From Nostoc sp. CHAB 5844 (GTDB taxonomy: Bacteria; Cyanobacteriota; Cyanobacteriia; Cyanobacteriales; Nostocaceae), in assembly GCF_020829595.1 (NCBI RefSeq), contig NZ_JAIVFW010000015.1:62001-126000 (forward strand): DNA of 64,000 nucleotides, written 5' to 3'. Of the stretch, positions 54,727 through 63,185 are shown piece after piece. The first letter of the stretch is position 1; every line of letters begins with the position of its first letter. Under the pieces are notes generated by a model. It ran no database searches and was not told the DNA's origin. It was given only the letters and a program-made list of their open reading frames with translations. A program made the translations under genes and the position numbers.

Positions 54727-55536
54727 TTACGCTTTATTCGCATTGGCGCTCTCAAAAACTGTTCGCTCATTTAAGGCTTGAATTGGGCGAGCATTATCAG
54801 GAAATAGCTGAGTAAATTTAGCTATCTGTTCACTAGATACTTCAATAGAAGTTTCCATGATATACCATGTAACATTTTCTGAGCAGGGTGGAGTAGTGAG
54901 AGAACCAGAATAAGTTAAAAATCTGCGTTCTGCTGGTAATAGTGAAGAAGCGTTGATTATGGTATCTTTGAATTGGTTTTCTTCTCCCGATGTTTGTGGT
55001 ATGGCATCCCAAATAGTTTGAAGATTGGGGTTAAACTCTCCCGCTTTTAAGAACACACCAACTACTGCTAAATTGCCTGCTTGACTACGGTGAACGAAAT
55101 GCAGTTCCATATCGTATTCTTCTCCGTTGATATGGTGTTCGCTGGGGTGGTGAAAATGGAACTGAAGCAGATGATAAACTTGGCGCTCGCTCTCAATAAA
55201 ACTTCCTGGTTGATAGTTAATTTGAATAGTTTTGCCATTATTAACCAAATTCAAGGGCGTTGGCTGATACTTAACTATCAATGATTCTTGATTTTTGTTA
55301 TCGATACTTTTGACGCTGGCAGTTTGTAAATCAATCGGTGTTTGTCTTTTGCCTACATAACAAAGTTGAAAATCAGGTGAAAGTTTACCCCAATATTCTG
55401 GCCCTTGTTTGCCAATATATCCCCAATTAGTTTTGGCAGCTGCGGCTGGGGAGGTTACACAGCTAGAAACAGAAGTTCCCAAGGCAGTCATGCCTAGTAG
55501 TTTTAGTAGTCGCCGTCTGTTTAAGGTATCACTCAT
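54727..55536 (-). CDS. ecaA: Alpha-type carbonic anhydrase, Tat-exported
   Basis: 269 residues. Twin-arginine start (NRRRLLKLLGMTALGTSVSSC) suggests Tat export; the Cys could be lipidated. The alpha-CA domain follows from NWGYIGKQGPEYWG: zinc His in LQFHFHHPSEHH (two) and MELHFVHRS (third), and the Thr gate in SLTTPPCSENVTW. Interconverts CO2 and bicarbonate in the periplasm. EcaA of Anabaena is the known relative. All zinc ligands are present, so activity is likely. Confidence 0.92.
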   Translation of the reverse strand: MSDTLNRRRLLKLLGMTALGTSVSSCVTSPAAAAKTNWGYIGKQGPEYWGKLSPDFQLCYVGKRQTPIDLQTASVKSIDNKNQESLIVKYQPTPLNLVNNGKTIQINYQPGSFIESERQVYHLLQFHFHHPSEHHINGEEYDMELHFVHRSQAGNLAVVGVFLKAGEFNPNLQTIWDAIPQTSGEENQFKDTIINASSLLPAERRFLTYSGSLTTPPCSENVTWYIMETSIEVSSEQIAKFTQLFPDNARPIQALNERTVFESANANKA

Positions 55537-55606
55537 ACTAATTTTGGATTTTAGATTTTGGATTTTGGATTAAAAGATTTGACTAATTCTTGAAGTTTGC
55601 CAATTG

Positions 55607-57118
55607 CTAGGGCAACCAAAAATCAGGCAAAATAGACTTAGTTAAGGTACGTACAGTTTCGTTGAGCGATCGCCCGATTTTGATATGCACTTCATCCTCA
55701 TGTACAGGTAAAATCTCAGCAGGCTGACCTTCTCTCAAATACGATACAACAAAGTTCGCAGCTTCTAAACCTGTAACATAAGCTTTTTCTTGCGACCATG
55801 AACCGTGACGGTTGACAATCCAATCACCACTCATAAATACATTGGCAAAACTTGTCCTAGCTGGCAACATATAACGATAGCTACCTGGTGCAAAGTGAGT
55901 TACCGCATTTGGTAAGCGAATTACACTGCTATCAATTACTTTCGCTTGTTTAAATGCTGGTACACAAGTTGCTAAATATTTTTGAACAATTGGAATAATT
56001 TCTGCATCACTTAAACTCAGAAATTGATTAGCGTGATAAAAATCAGCTTCAATTACTGTTCCCGGTTCATTTTGATATTCATCATGCAGGGCATTCAAAT
56101 CAAAAAATGTCCATCCTGTAGTGGCATCAAAACCAAAACAAGCATTAGAAGGACGAGGAATATTAATTTTGCGGTCAAACCATAGCCGCGTTGCTAAAAC
56201 ATCAATTGCCCCTAAATTGCTTAAATTCCGAAATTCTTCCCGACTTTGTAAACTAGGGCTTGAGGAAACAATTTTCTTCATGCCAGTGATACCAACAGCA
56301 AAAATCACGGCATCAGCATCAAACACTTCATCGCCACAAACTACATTTGTGGCGCGATTATTACTATCAATAATTAAGTCAGTTACACGATGCTTTGATA
56401 ATACCTTGCAGCCAGCTTTTTCGATTTTTTCTACCCAAGGACGGAAGATTTTTTCACCTACAGTTCCTCGACACCAAACCACATCAAAATTAGGTTGGTG
56501 AGCCAAAATAAAATAGTAAAGCATTCCTAATGTTGCGGCGGCAGAACATTGTTCACCAGGGGCAAATAAACCTACCAATAACATCGGCTCAAACGCGTCA
56601 CGATAAAGTCTGGCAGATACACCAAAATCTTTGAACAATTCCCGCGCCGTCACAGAATCATAACGCCGCCAAGCTGCATCGGAATTGTCAAAATCAACTA
56701 CGGCATATAGTAAAGGTAAGGCGCTAAGACGGTCAATTAGTGGCAGCCTTTGAAAGTGAGTGTAGAGAAATGTGCCTAAAGGTGCAGGTAGTTGGGGTAA
56801 TTCTTGAAAAATTGGTGATTCTACTTCTAAGCCTGCGGGTGAATATTGGGCAGAACGAGTCCAGGTGGTGAAGGGGTTAAGATTTAATTCGTTGATGAGG
56901 GCAAAAATATTTCTGTAAGGATACCAAAAGCCATGAATTCCGGCTTCTTGTGACTTACCGCCGGGAGTCTGCCATCCTGCGACTAGTCCTCCAGGATAGG
57001 GACCGGCTTCTAGAAGTGTCACATCGTACCCTTGCTTGGCTAAATGGTAAGTTGCGCCTAAACCAGCCCAACCTGCACCAACGACTACGACACGTTTTTG
57101 TGGTGACGCTCCTGCCAT
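55607..57118 (-). CDS. FAD-dependent amine oxidase/desaturase-family oxidoreductase
   Basis: 503 residues. N-terminal dinucleotide fold VVVVGAGWAGLGATYHLAKQGYDVTLLEAGPYPGG (~10-44) followed by GIHGFWYPYRN, and a C-terminal FAD end NVFMSGDWIVNRHGSWSQEKAYVTGLEAANFV. This plan is shared by carotenoid desaturases and related flavoproteins (hydroxysqualene dehydroxylase-like). It is not one of the canonical CrtP/CrtQ proteins as far as I can see. Substrate is probably an isoprenoid or other lipid; left unnamed. Confidence 0.8.
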   Translation of the reverse strand: MAGASPQKRVVVVGAGWAGLGATYHLAKQGYDVTLLEAGPYPGGLVAGWQTPGGKSQEAGIHGFWYPYRNIFALINELNLNPFTTWTRSAQYSPAGLEVESPIFQELPQLPAPLGTFLYTHFQRLPLIDRLSALPLLYAVVDFDNSDAAWRRYDSVTARELFKDFGVSARLYRDAFEPMLLVGLFAPGEQCSAAATLGMLYYFILAHQPNFDVVWCRGTVGEKIFRPWVEKIEKAGCKVLSKHRVTDLIIDSNNRATNVVCGDEVFDADAVIFAVGITGMKKIVSSSPSLQSREEFRNLSNLGAIDVLATRLWFDRKINIPRPSNACFGFDATTGWTFFDLNALHDEYQNEPGTVIEADFYHANQFLSLSDAEIIPIVQKYLATCVPAFKQAKVIDSSVIRLPNAVTHFAPGSYRYMLPARTSFANVFMSGDWIVNRHGSWSQEKAYVTGLEAANFVVSYLREGQPAEILPVHEDEVHIKIGRSLNETVRTLTKSILPDFWLP

Positions 57119-57241
57119 TTTGCCCTCCGATTATTGCAGCCCATCAATTAATGTATACGAACTTGTGTTTAGCCGGAGATGGAAATTTTCTGTGACAAAA
57201 TAGTTTTATTGTCTTGAAGACGATGCGATCGCTTACGAACT

Positions 57242-57385
57242 ATGGTTCCTACAATCAAGCATCGGTATAGTTTAGATGAATATCGCGCCATTGAAGAAAA
57301 AGCGGAAGGACGCAGTGAATACCGAGATGGAGAAATTGTTCCTATGCCGGGAGGAACGTCCTTACAAAAGAATAAAATAAGCTAA
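57242..57385 (+). pseudogene. Truncated Uma2-family endonuclease gene fragment
   Basis: 47 codons: MVPTIKHRYSLDEYRAIEEKAEG, then EYRDGEIVPMPGGT and an early stop after unrelated QKNKIS. The opening matches the start of Uma2-family (PD-(D/E)XK-type) proteins, normally ~190 residues. The rest is missing; GC-rich repeat DNA follows from 57461. Confidence 0.7.
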
Positions 57386-57460
57386 AACATATCTGAATTG
57401 TATAAATATCTATAAAGTGTCATTAGTCATTTGTATTTACAAAGGACAAAGCGCAAAGTC

Positions 57461-57574
57461 AAGCCACTGCGTTCCTGAGCCACCCTTGTGCGGGGGTTCC
57501 CCCCGTTGAAGGGAGTGGCGTGTCGCCTTGCGTCGGAAAGCATGTGGCGTTGAGCGGAGGCTTCCTCCGCTCAG
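57461..57574. repeat. GC-rich interspersed repeat with terminal hairpin
   Basis: Contains agccactgcgttcctgagcc and gtgcgggggttccccccgtt, then TGAGCGGAGG, ctt, CCTCCGCTCA, a perfect 10-bp stem at 57551-57573. Between the Uma2 fragment and the DAHP synthase gene stop. Confidence 0.65.
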
Positions 57575-57617
57575 AACTTTGTAAGAGAGAACTAATGACA
57601 AATGACTAAAATGAATT

Positions 57618-58490
57618 TTAAGCCGCGCAACAAATAGGGGCAGGTTTTAAGCCTACCCCTTGTTCTTTAGATATTTTCCGCCCAACTGCGGCTGCTACAG
57701 GCTTTAAAGTATCAACTAAATTCACCATGTCTTCTAAAGATAGTGCTTGACGAGCATCAGAAACGGATTTTTCTGGTTCTGGGTGACACTCAATCATTAA
57801 TCCATCTGCACCACAAGCGACAGCAGCTTTGGCTACGGGTGCGACTAGTTCTCGTTTGCCGACGGCGTGGGAAGGGTCTACAATTACGGGCAAGTGAGTG
57901 ATTTGCTTGAGTGCTGCAACTGCACCTAAATCTAAGACGTTGCGGGTGTAATTGTCGAAGCTGCGGATACCTCTTTCGCACAGCACCACGTTTGGATTAC
58001 CGTGACTGAGAATGTATTCAGCAGCCATGACGAATTCTTCAATTGTGGCGGCTAAACCACGTTTGAGCAAAATTGGTTTATCAGCTTGTCCTAAGGCTTT
58101 GAGTAAGTCGAAGTTTTGCATATTGCGGCTACCAACTTGCAGCATATCAGCATGGGCAGTGACAACTTCAATTTGAGAAATTGACATCACTTCTGTAACT
58201 ATAGGGATATTGTAGAGCGATCGCACCCTAGCTAAAATTTCTAATCCGGCTTCTGCCATTCCCTGGAAGGCATAAGGCGAGGTGCGGGGTTTGTAAACAC
58301 CACCGCGTAAGGCTTGCACTGGTGCAGCCGATAGCTGTTGAGCAACAATTTCCATTTGTTCTAAGCTTTCGACTGTACAAGGGCCGCCAATGATTACTAA
58401 TTCTTCGCCACCGAAGGCGACTGTCTGTGAGAGTTGGACAATTGTCTGGTGGTTAGGATGAGATTGGGCGGCAAGTTTGGCGTTAATCAT
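57618..58490 (-). CDS. aroF: DAHP synthase, short type I-beta form
   Basis: 290 residues with AGGAG ~10 nt before the ATG. Barrel motifs [70 protein letters not shown] and [13 protein letters not shown] parallel those of the cluster enzyme at 17841-18911. It lacks that enzyme's ~95-residue N-terminal domain, so feedback by that route is not available. Instead a leader peptide with eight aromatic codons and a terminator precede it (58592-58715), pointing to attenuation by charged aromatic tRNAs. Probably the housekeeping DAHP synthase. The symbol aroF is a convention here. Confidence 0.9.
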   Translation of the reverse strand: MINAKLAAQSHPNHQTIVQLSQTVAFGGEELVIIGGPCTVESLEQMEIVAQQLSAAPVQALRGGVYKPRTSPYAFQGMAEAGLEILARVRSLYNIPIVTEVMSISQIEVVTAHADMLQVGSRNMQNFDLLKALGQADKPILLKRGLAATIEEFVMAAEYILSHGNPNVVLCERGIRSFDNYTRNVLDLGAVAALKQITHLPVIVDPSHAVGKRELVAPVAKAAVACGADGLMIECHPEPEKSVSDARQALSLEDMVNLVDTLKPVAAAVGRKISKEQGVGLKPAPICCAA

Positions 58491-58591
58491 TGTTGAATTC
58501 TCCTTGGATAGGGTTTAGGGGCTAGGGGCTAGGGAGTGGGTATTTGGTATTAGAAAGCTTCTTCTCTAACCTCTAACCTCTAATCTTTAAC

Positions 58592-58621
58592 AAAAAAGCC
58601 CAGAAACTGATTGTTCCGGGC
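58592..58621 (-). terminator. Attenuator terminator upstream of aroF
   Basis: On the minus strand GCCCGGAA (58621-58614) pairs with TTCTGGGC (58605-58598) with one G-U, loop 8 nt, then six U (58597-58592). It lies inside the aroF leader, about 100 nt before the start codon, so full-strength termination would shut the gene off. Confidence 0.8.
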
Positions 58622-58649
58622 GCGTTTTGATTGATTGGCATGACGCTAT

Positions 58650-58715
58650 TTACCCGGAATTTGCTCTAGGCCAAAAGTAAAAGCTGTAAAACCAGTTGTG
58701 GAAATTAGTCATCAT
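58650..58715 (-). CDS. Aromatic-rich leader peptide of aroF attenuator
   Basis: A 21-codon ORF starting with two ATGs (58715, 58712) after AGGAG 8 nt upstream, ending TAA at 58650. Residues 5-15 read FHNWFYSFYFW: eight of eleven are Phe, Tyr or Trp. Its last codons contain TTCCGGG (58659-58653), perfectly complementary to CCCGGAA (58620-58614) in the 5' arm of the terminator at 58592-58621. A ribosome reaching the stop would cover TTCCGGG and let the terminator form; one stalled on the aromatic codons would free it for antiterminator pairing. Layout is seen; regulation is inferred. Confidence 0.78.
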   Translation of the reverse strand: MMTNFHNWFYSFYFWPRANSG

Positions 58716-58734
58716 GCTCAATACTCCTAAAAAC

Positions 58735-58813
58735 AAAAAAACCGCAGAGTGGGCTTCTGCGGTTCACCGGGCGGTTTCCAGTCGGAAACATGACTCACTC
58801 CCGGTGAACCGCC
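58735..58813 (-). ncRNA. Hairpin plus intrinsic terminator, candidate small RNA or upstream 3' end
   Basis: On the minus strand GCGGTTCACCGG (58812-58801) pairs perfectly with CCGGTGAACCGC (58770-58759); inside, GTTTCC and GGAAAC make a short hairpin. The 3' arm overlaps by five bases with ACCGCAGA (58763-58756), the 5' arm of a terminator completed by TCTGCGGT (58748-58741) and a U-run (58740-58735). So the two stems compete, as in a riboregulator. It ends 20 nt before the leader peptide. No RNA family could be assigned with confidence. Confidence 0.55.
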
Positions 58814-59120
58814 TTAAACCAAAAATAAAAGTAGTAATTGCTGCTGAACATTTATGCTGCGCTGAGATACAAAATTGAATATATAGCTTCCTTGAGCTTC
58901 ACAATAGCAAAAGCGATCGCTCCCGTCAAGAACCACATAACCCCAAAAAAAGCGATAGACTCATTACAACTCTGGGAATGGAGGCTTGTGGCAGGTTGGT
59001 AACTGAAAAATCAGCTCAAGGGCATCAGCATGAGGAGAATTAGTTCCTTCAATCCCTGACAAGCTTGGTTATTCAACTTTGCACGAACACATATACTTTT
59101 GCTCACAACTCAGTTTTATT

Positions 59121-59615
59121 ATGCCCAGTTCCAAAATCTTCAACAAATCTTTTGACCATTATGGAGTTTACCCTTGCCCAGTTTGTCGAGTCGGTAAGAT
59201 TTCACAGATGCCGTTAATGGAGACTATGGCTTGTGATTTCTGCCAAGAGATTTTTACTGTCAACGTAGAGCAACAGCAAATCAAGATGCCTTCGCGGCAA
59301 CCACCTTTAGTTTGGCGTTGGAATGGCTTTAGTTGGACAGAAGCTCAATTAGAAGGTGTGGAGTTGGGTTGGGGTTATGCAGTAGCTGCGATCGCTTTTG
59401 TATGTTTTCCCACAACTTTAATTGGTCTCGTAGCTTTTTACTTTCCTCCATCTATTGACTCTCCCATCACTTGGATACCATACATCTGGACTATCTTAAC
59501 TTTTTTGTCACATTTATCAATCGTTTTGTGGATTATTGTTGAGGTTTATCAAATTCCTGTTGCAGCTTATTTCAGAGCTATGAATCGATGGCGAAATGGA
59601 GAAATAGGAAGATGA
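59121..59615 (+). CDS. Membrane protein with N-terminal Cys4 zinc-ribbon-like motif
   Basis: 164 residues from the ATG at 59121. The start has CPVCRVGKISQMPLMETMACDFCQEIF: CxxC and CxxC 20-odd residues apart, a likely zinc ribbon. Two membrane spans follow (~85-110 GYAVAAIAFVCFPTTLIGLVAFYF and ~125-150 WTILTFLSHLSIVLWIIVEVY). The C-terminus is basic (RWRNGEIGR). Common in cyanobacteria but unnamed to my knowledge. 72 nt before the next gene, with attgactattaacc repeats between. Confidence 0.65.
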   Translation: MPSSKIFNKSFDHYGVYPCPVCRVGKISQMPLMETMACDFCQEIFTVNVEQQQIKMPSRQPPLVWRWNGFSWTEAQLEGVELGWGYAVAAIAFVCFPTTLIGLVAFYFPPSIDSPITWIPYIWTILTFLSHLSIVLWIIVEVYQIPVAAYFRAMNRWRNGEIGR

Positions 59616-59687
59616 CGGGGACACAGATAAAAAGGGACAATAACCATTGACTATTAACCATTGATTCTTGACTATTAAAAACATCCT

Positions 59688-60359
59688 ATGAACGAGTTGG
59701 AGCGGTATTATCGAGTCTTAGAATTAGAGCCTGGAGCAACACTTGACGAAGTAAACCAGGCTTATAAAGATTTAGTCTTTGTGTGGCATCCCGATCGCCT
59801 TCCCAAAGACAATATCCGCTTGCAACAAAAAGCTCAAGAAAAGCTCAAGGCAATTAATGAAGCACGGGAGAAATTGCGCTCTTTCAATGGTAATTCTGCC
59901 AATGGTAAGCATCATCCTGCGTCAAACTCACATTCACACACCCAGTCACCTCAACCAAAAAAGCCAGCGCAAACTCATCAACCACCAAAGCAGAGTCCAG
60001 ATTTGAGTGGTCAAGATTTCAGTCGTGCCAATTTAAGTAATAAAGATTTATCTGGCAGAAACATGAGTTATGCGAATTTAAGCGGTGCTGACCTCAGCGA
60101 TACTTTTATGCACAAAGTTATTCTTAGAGGTGCAAATTTATCAGAAGCAAATTTATTTAGGGCTAATCTACTTTTAGCCGACCTCAGAGAAGCAAATTTA
60201 CGCAACGCTAACTTAATTGGTGCAGATCTCAGTGGCGCTGATTTACGCGGAGCCGACTTAACAGGCGCACGCATTCGGTCTGGCGATCGCTTGCTGGTGA
60301 AACTGATTGGTGCTAACCTAGCAGGTGCAATTATGCCAGATGGTCACACTCATAGTTAA
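59688..60359 (+). CDS. J-domain protein with pentapeptide repeats
   Basis: 223 residues. J domain at 1-62 with HPD in FVWHPDRLPKDN. A Ser/His/Pro/Gln-rich linker occupies ~65-105. Pentapeptide repeats fill ~108-215 in A(D/N)LSx form (DFSRANLSNKDLSGRNMSYANLSGADLSD ... DLREANLRNANLIGADLSGADLRGADLTGA), a right-handed quadrilateral beta-helix of about 20 units. It couples an Hsp70-stimulating domain to a rod-like surface. Fusions of this kind are seen in cyanobacteria; targets unknown. Confidence 0.87.
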   Translation: MNELERYYRVLELEPGATLDEVNQAYKDLVFVWHPDRLPKDNIRLQQKAQEKLKAINEAREKLRSFNGNSANGKHHPASNSHSHTQSPQPKKPAQTHQPPKQSPDLSGQDFSRANLSNKDLSGRNMSYANLSGADLSDTFMHKVILRGANLSEANLFRANLLLADLREANLRNANLIGADLSGADLRGADLTGARIRSGDRLLVKLIGANLAGAIMPDGHTHS

Positions 60360-60516
60360 TCAAAATCCACACATGAGTGAAAGCAAATTACGAATTAGGA
60401 ACTTGTATTAGATTTATATCTATTCTCTAAAGTTTGGCAACAGATTCAAACCTAAAAACCCATGCGTCTGTCAGACTTTCTTAATTACGAATTATGAATT
60501 ATATTAGCGTAGCGTT

Positions 60517-60620
60517 ATACCAATTCACCAAAATCTTGATACACATACAAGAACTTGTGGGGCTTTCCCGCCGTTCGCGCTTACAGCTGTATTTGTATCA
60601 TCCATAAAGTCAAATGGTAT
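60517..60620. mobile_element. MITE-like element, family 2 copy B (104 bp, inverted)
   Basis: ATACCAATTCACC ... GATACACATAC at the left, GTATTTGTATC ... AAATGGTAT at the right; reads as the inverse of 26528-26643 with a shorter, diverged centre. It lies in the 60360-60851 gap, the remainder of which is AT-rich with no gene seen. Confidence 0.7.
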
Positions 60621-60851
60621 TAACGAGTATTCGAGCGACATTACGCATTTGTATAAGACTTACGTATTTTAACTAATTTCAAATTGAGATTTATCACAGA
60701 AAATATAGCAATCAATATTTTTGTTGCATCTCCTGCATTTTGCCAGCTGCCATAGTATTAAACAAAATGCGTCTGTTAATTAATTGAGTATGGCTGACAC
60801 TACATAATTTAAGTTAGGCTAAAGCCATTTGTGTGGGGATAACAAATATAT

Positions 60852-62678
60852 ATGCAATCTGCCAAGGCTAAAAATGCTTCTGTGAAAGAGAATCAGACTC
60901 CTAATTTATTCACAAAAGAGTCTGTAACTCAAGCGCAAGTAAATCATCAAAGTTGGATTGCTCGGTTAGTTAATCATCTTAGTATCAGTAAAAAAATTGC
61001 TTGGGGTTATACTTTAGCTCTAGGTGTTGCTGTTGTTGGAACTGTGGCTGGATTTACACTAGGAGATTACTATCAGCGACAAGCTTTAAGGCAAAAACAA
61101 GAAAAATGGCAAGAAATCCAGCTAATTCGGAATATTAACGCTGTTTTACTAGAGTTACAAGCCCATCATGGAAAAATCTTAGTTTTTACAAATATAGAAC
61201 TTTGGCAAGAAGAACACACTCATCTAGTACAACATTCTTCTGAACTCCAAGAACTTTGGTCAGAACTCACAACTTATGCCAATAAGCCTAGCAACAACCA
61301 AGATAAAAATATAACCAATTTTCTACAAACTTATGAAGGTAGTTCCAAAGTATATAGCCAGCAGCTAATAGCAATATTAGAGCAAGTTAACACATCTAAT
61401 TTAAAAGCAGAGAATATAGCTCTAGCAAAAAAACAACTGTTAACTTTCACTCAGAGCAATATATATCTTCAGTTACACGATGCTACAGATGCTTTAGAAG
61501 AATTACTTGAAACTTCCCAGCAGAATTTTCAACGTCAAGAAGTGGCTGTACTAGCTACAGAGAAAGTGCGAGACAGGATTATTCTCGTCAGTATGTTGTC
61601 ATCGGTAGCGATCGCTATTTTACTAGCTCATTACACCAGTCGCGCGATCGCTCGTCCACTCAAAGCTGTGAACGATATTGCGCGTAAAGTTACTCAAGAA
61701 TCTAACTTTAATTTGCAAGCACCAGTCACCGCCGCCGATGAAGTAGGGATGTTGGCAAACTCTCTAAATCAACTAATTCAACGAGTTAATACACTTTTAG
61801 CAGAGCAAAAAGCAGAAGCATCTCGACAGTTAATTCAAAATGAAAAAATGTCTAGTCTCGGACAGATGTTAGCGGGAGTAGCACATGAAATCAACAACCC
61901 CGTCAACTTTATTTACGGTAATCTGCAACATACTAACGTCTACTTTCAAGATTTGTTAACTCTGATTGAAGCCTATCAAGCCAAAATCAAAGATGATGAA
62001 CTTGATGATTTAACTGAAGAAATTGACTTAGATTTTTTGAAACAAGACTTACCAAAATTATTGCAATCTATGCAAGTCGGCGCTAACCGTGCTAAAGAAA
62101 TTGTTTTAAGTTTAAAAAACTTTTCTCGTTTAGATGAAAATGAAGTTCAGTTTGTAGATATACATACTTGTATTGATAGTACATTATTGATACTTAATAA
62201 CCGGATTAAAAAAGGGATAAATGTAATTAAAAAATATGGTGTGTTGCCCAATATTGAAGGTTATGGAGGTGCGTTATATCAAGTTTTTATGAATATTTTA
62301 TCTAATGCAATCGATGCTTTAGAAGAGTCAGAGAATAAGCAAGAATCCTTAGAAATTATCATCATTACAGAGCGTTTATATGAAGACTGGATAGAGATAA
62401 GAATTTCTGACAATGGTTCTGGGATTTCACCAGAGTATCAACAAAAGATATTTGAAACTTTTTTTACTACTAAACCTATTGGAGTTGGCACAGGTTTAGG
62501 TTTATCAATTAGTTATCAAATTGTGGTAGAAAAACATCACGGTCAACTAACTTGTGAATCGGAAGTCGGTGAAGGAACAACATTTGCGATCGCTTTACCT
62601 ATTAAACATTCAACCGCCAATGACAGCCCTGTAGATTATAGCAAATTAGCTTGTGCAATTAAAAATATTGAACACTAA
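60852..62678 (+). CDS. Membrane sensor histidine kinase
   Basis: 608 residues. Membrane span 1 ~53-75 (IAWGYTLALGVAVVGTVAGFTLG), a ~170-residue extracytoplasmic helical sensor, span 2 ~245-262 (ILVSMLSSVAIAILLAHYTS), then HAMP (~263-315). The dimerisation domain has phospho-His in LAGVAHEINNPVNFIYGN. The ATPase domain has an N box (NILSNAIDALEES), G1 DNGSGISPE, F box FFTTKP and G2 GTGLGLSIS. This H-box with the NFIYGN continuation is typical of a large cyanobacterial kinase group. No response regulator adjoins, so its partner is unknown. Confidence 0.9.
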   Translation: MQSAKAKNASVKENQTPNLFTKESVTQAQVNHQSWIARLVNHLSISKKIAWGYTLALGVAVVGTVAGFTLGDYYQRQALRQKQEKWQEIQLIRNINAVLLELQAHHGKILVFTNIELWQEEHTHLVQHSSELQELWSELTTYANKPSNNQDKNITNFLQTYEGSSKVYSQQLIAILEQVNTSNLKAENIALAKKQLLTFTQSNIYLQLHDATDALEELLETSQQNFQRQEVAVLATEKVRDRIILVSMLSSVAIAILLAHYTSRAIARPLKAVNDIARKVTQESNFNLQAPVTAADEVGMLANSLNQLIQRVNTLLAEQKAEASRQLIQNEKMSSLGQMLAGVAHEINNPVNFIYGNLQHTNVYFQDLLTLIEAYQAKIKDDELDDLTEEIDLDFLKQDLPKLLQSMQVGANRAKEIVLSLKNFSRLDENEVQFVDIHTCIDSTLLILNNRIKKGINVIKKYGVLPNIEGYGGALYQVFMNILSNAIDALEESENKQESLEIIIITERLYEDWIEIRISDNGSGISPEYQQKIFETFFTTKPIGVGTGLGLSISYQIVVEKHHGQLTCESEVGEGTTFAIALPIKHSTANDSPVDYSKLACAIKNIEH

Positions 62679-62806
62679 TAAATAATCGAAATTTAACAGG
62701 CGATCGCCATTTAAGTTAATCCAGATTTTTTAACTCTGTAAAACTTAATATTATTTATGTCACAATTGAGGAAAACAATATATATCCGACAACCAGACAA
62801 GCACTT

Positions 62807-62965
62807 ATGTGTGTGATTATATGCCAGTACTTATCCAATTTCTACCAAGAAATTCAGCTATTCCGTTTTAGTGATACAACTGGGAATGTGTTTATTTTGG
62901 CAGGAGATGAACTACAAATTATTATATTTCGTAATGGAACTTGGAGATTTGTAAATGAAACCTAA
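62807..62965 (+). CDS. DUF6888-family small protein
   Basis: 52 residues from the ATG at 62807: CVIICQYLSNFYQEIQLFRF, then GNVFILAGDELQIIIFRNGTWRF. This matches my memory of DUF6888, found next to DUF6887. The frame remains open upstream and reads IYPTRQAL just before, beginning at an ATA (62780) set 7 nt after a GAGGA. Homologues may start at that position with ATG, so the start codon may have mutated to ATA or lie at 62807. It overlaps the DUF6887 start by 11 bp. Confidence 0.6.
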   Translation: MCVIICQYLSNFYQEIQLFRFSDTTGNVFILAGDELQIIIFRNGTWRFVNET

Positions 62966-63185
62966 CTTTTCAGAAATGTCTACAAAAGAACTACAAGCTT
63001 ATGTGCTTGCTCATCGAGAAGATATAGAAGCGTTGGAAATCCTATTTAGTCGACGTACTCCCGACTCCCAAGCAATTATATATCCATCAATGTTTACTGA
63101 AGATGGTCAACCTATAGAAGAGAATCATCAGATAATTGAAGAAGCGATCGCCCAAAGAGTCAAGCAAGAGAAGAATAATCAATGA
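62955..63185 (+). CDS. DUF6887-family small protein
   Basis: 76 residues: MKPNFSEMSTKELQAYVLAHREDIEALEILFSRR, then a polar C-terminal part ending in KQEKNNQ. Paralogous to 32543-32785. The start overlaps the DUF6888 frame by 11 bp and the stop overlaps the next ATG (ATGA), so the three are translationally coupled. A two-component small-protein module is possible; no toxin-antitoxin activity is known to me. Confidence 0.68.
   Translation: MKPNFSEMSTKELQAYVLAHREDIEALEILFSRRTPDSQAIIYPSMFTEDGQPIEENHQIIEEAIAQRVKQEKNNQ

Noticed and set aside
62955-63185. DUF6888/DUF6887 pair as a toxin-antitoxin system
   Set aside because: Small and overlapping, but there is no known toxin fold, DNA-binding motif or supporting context.
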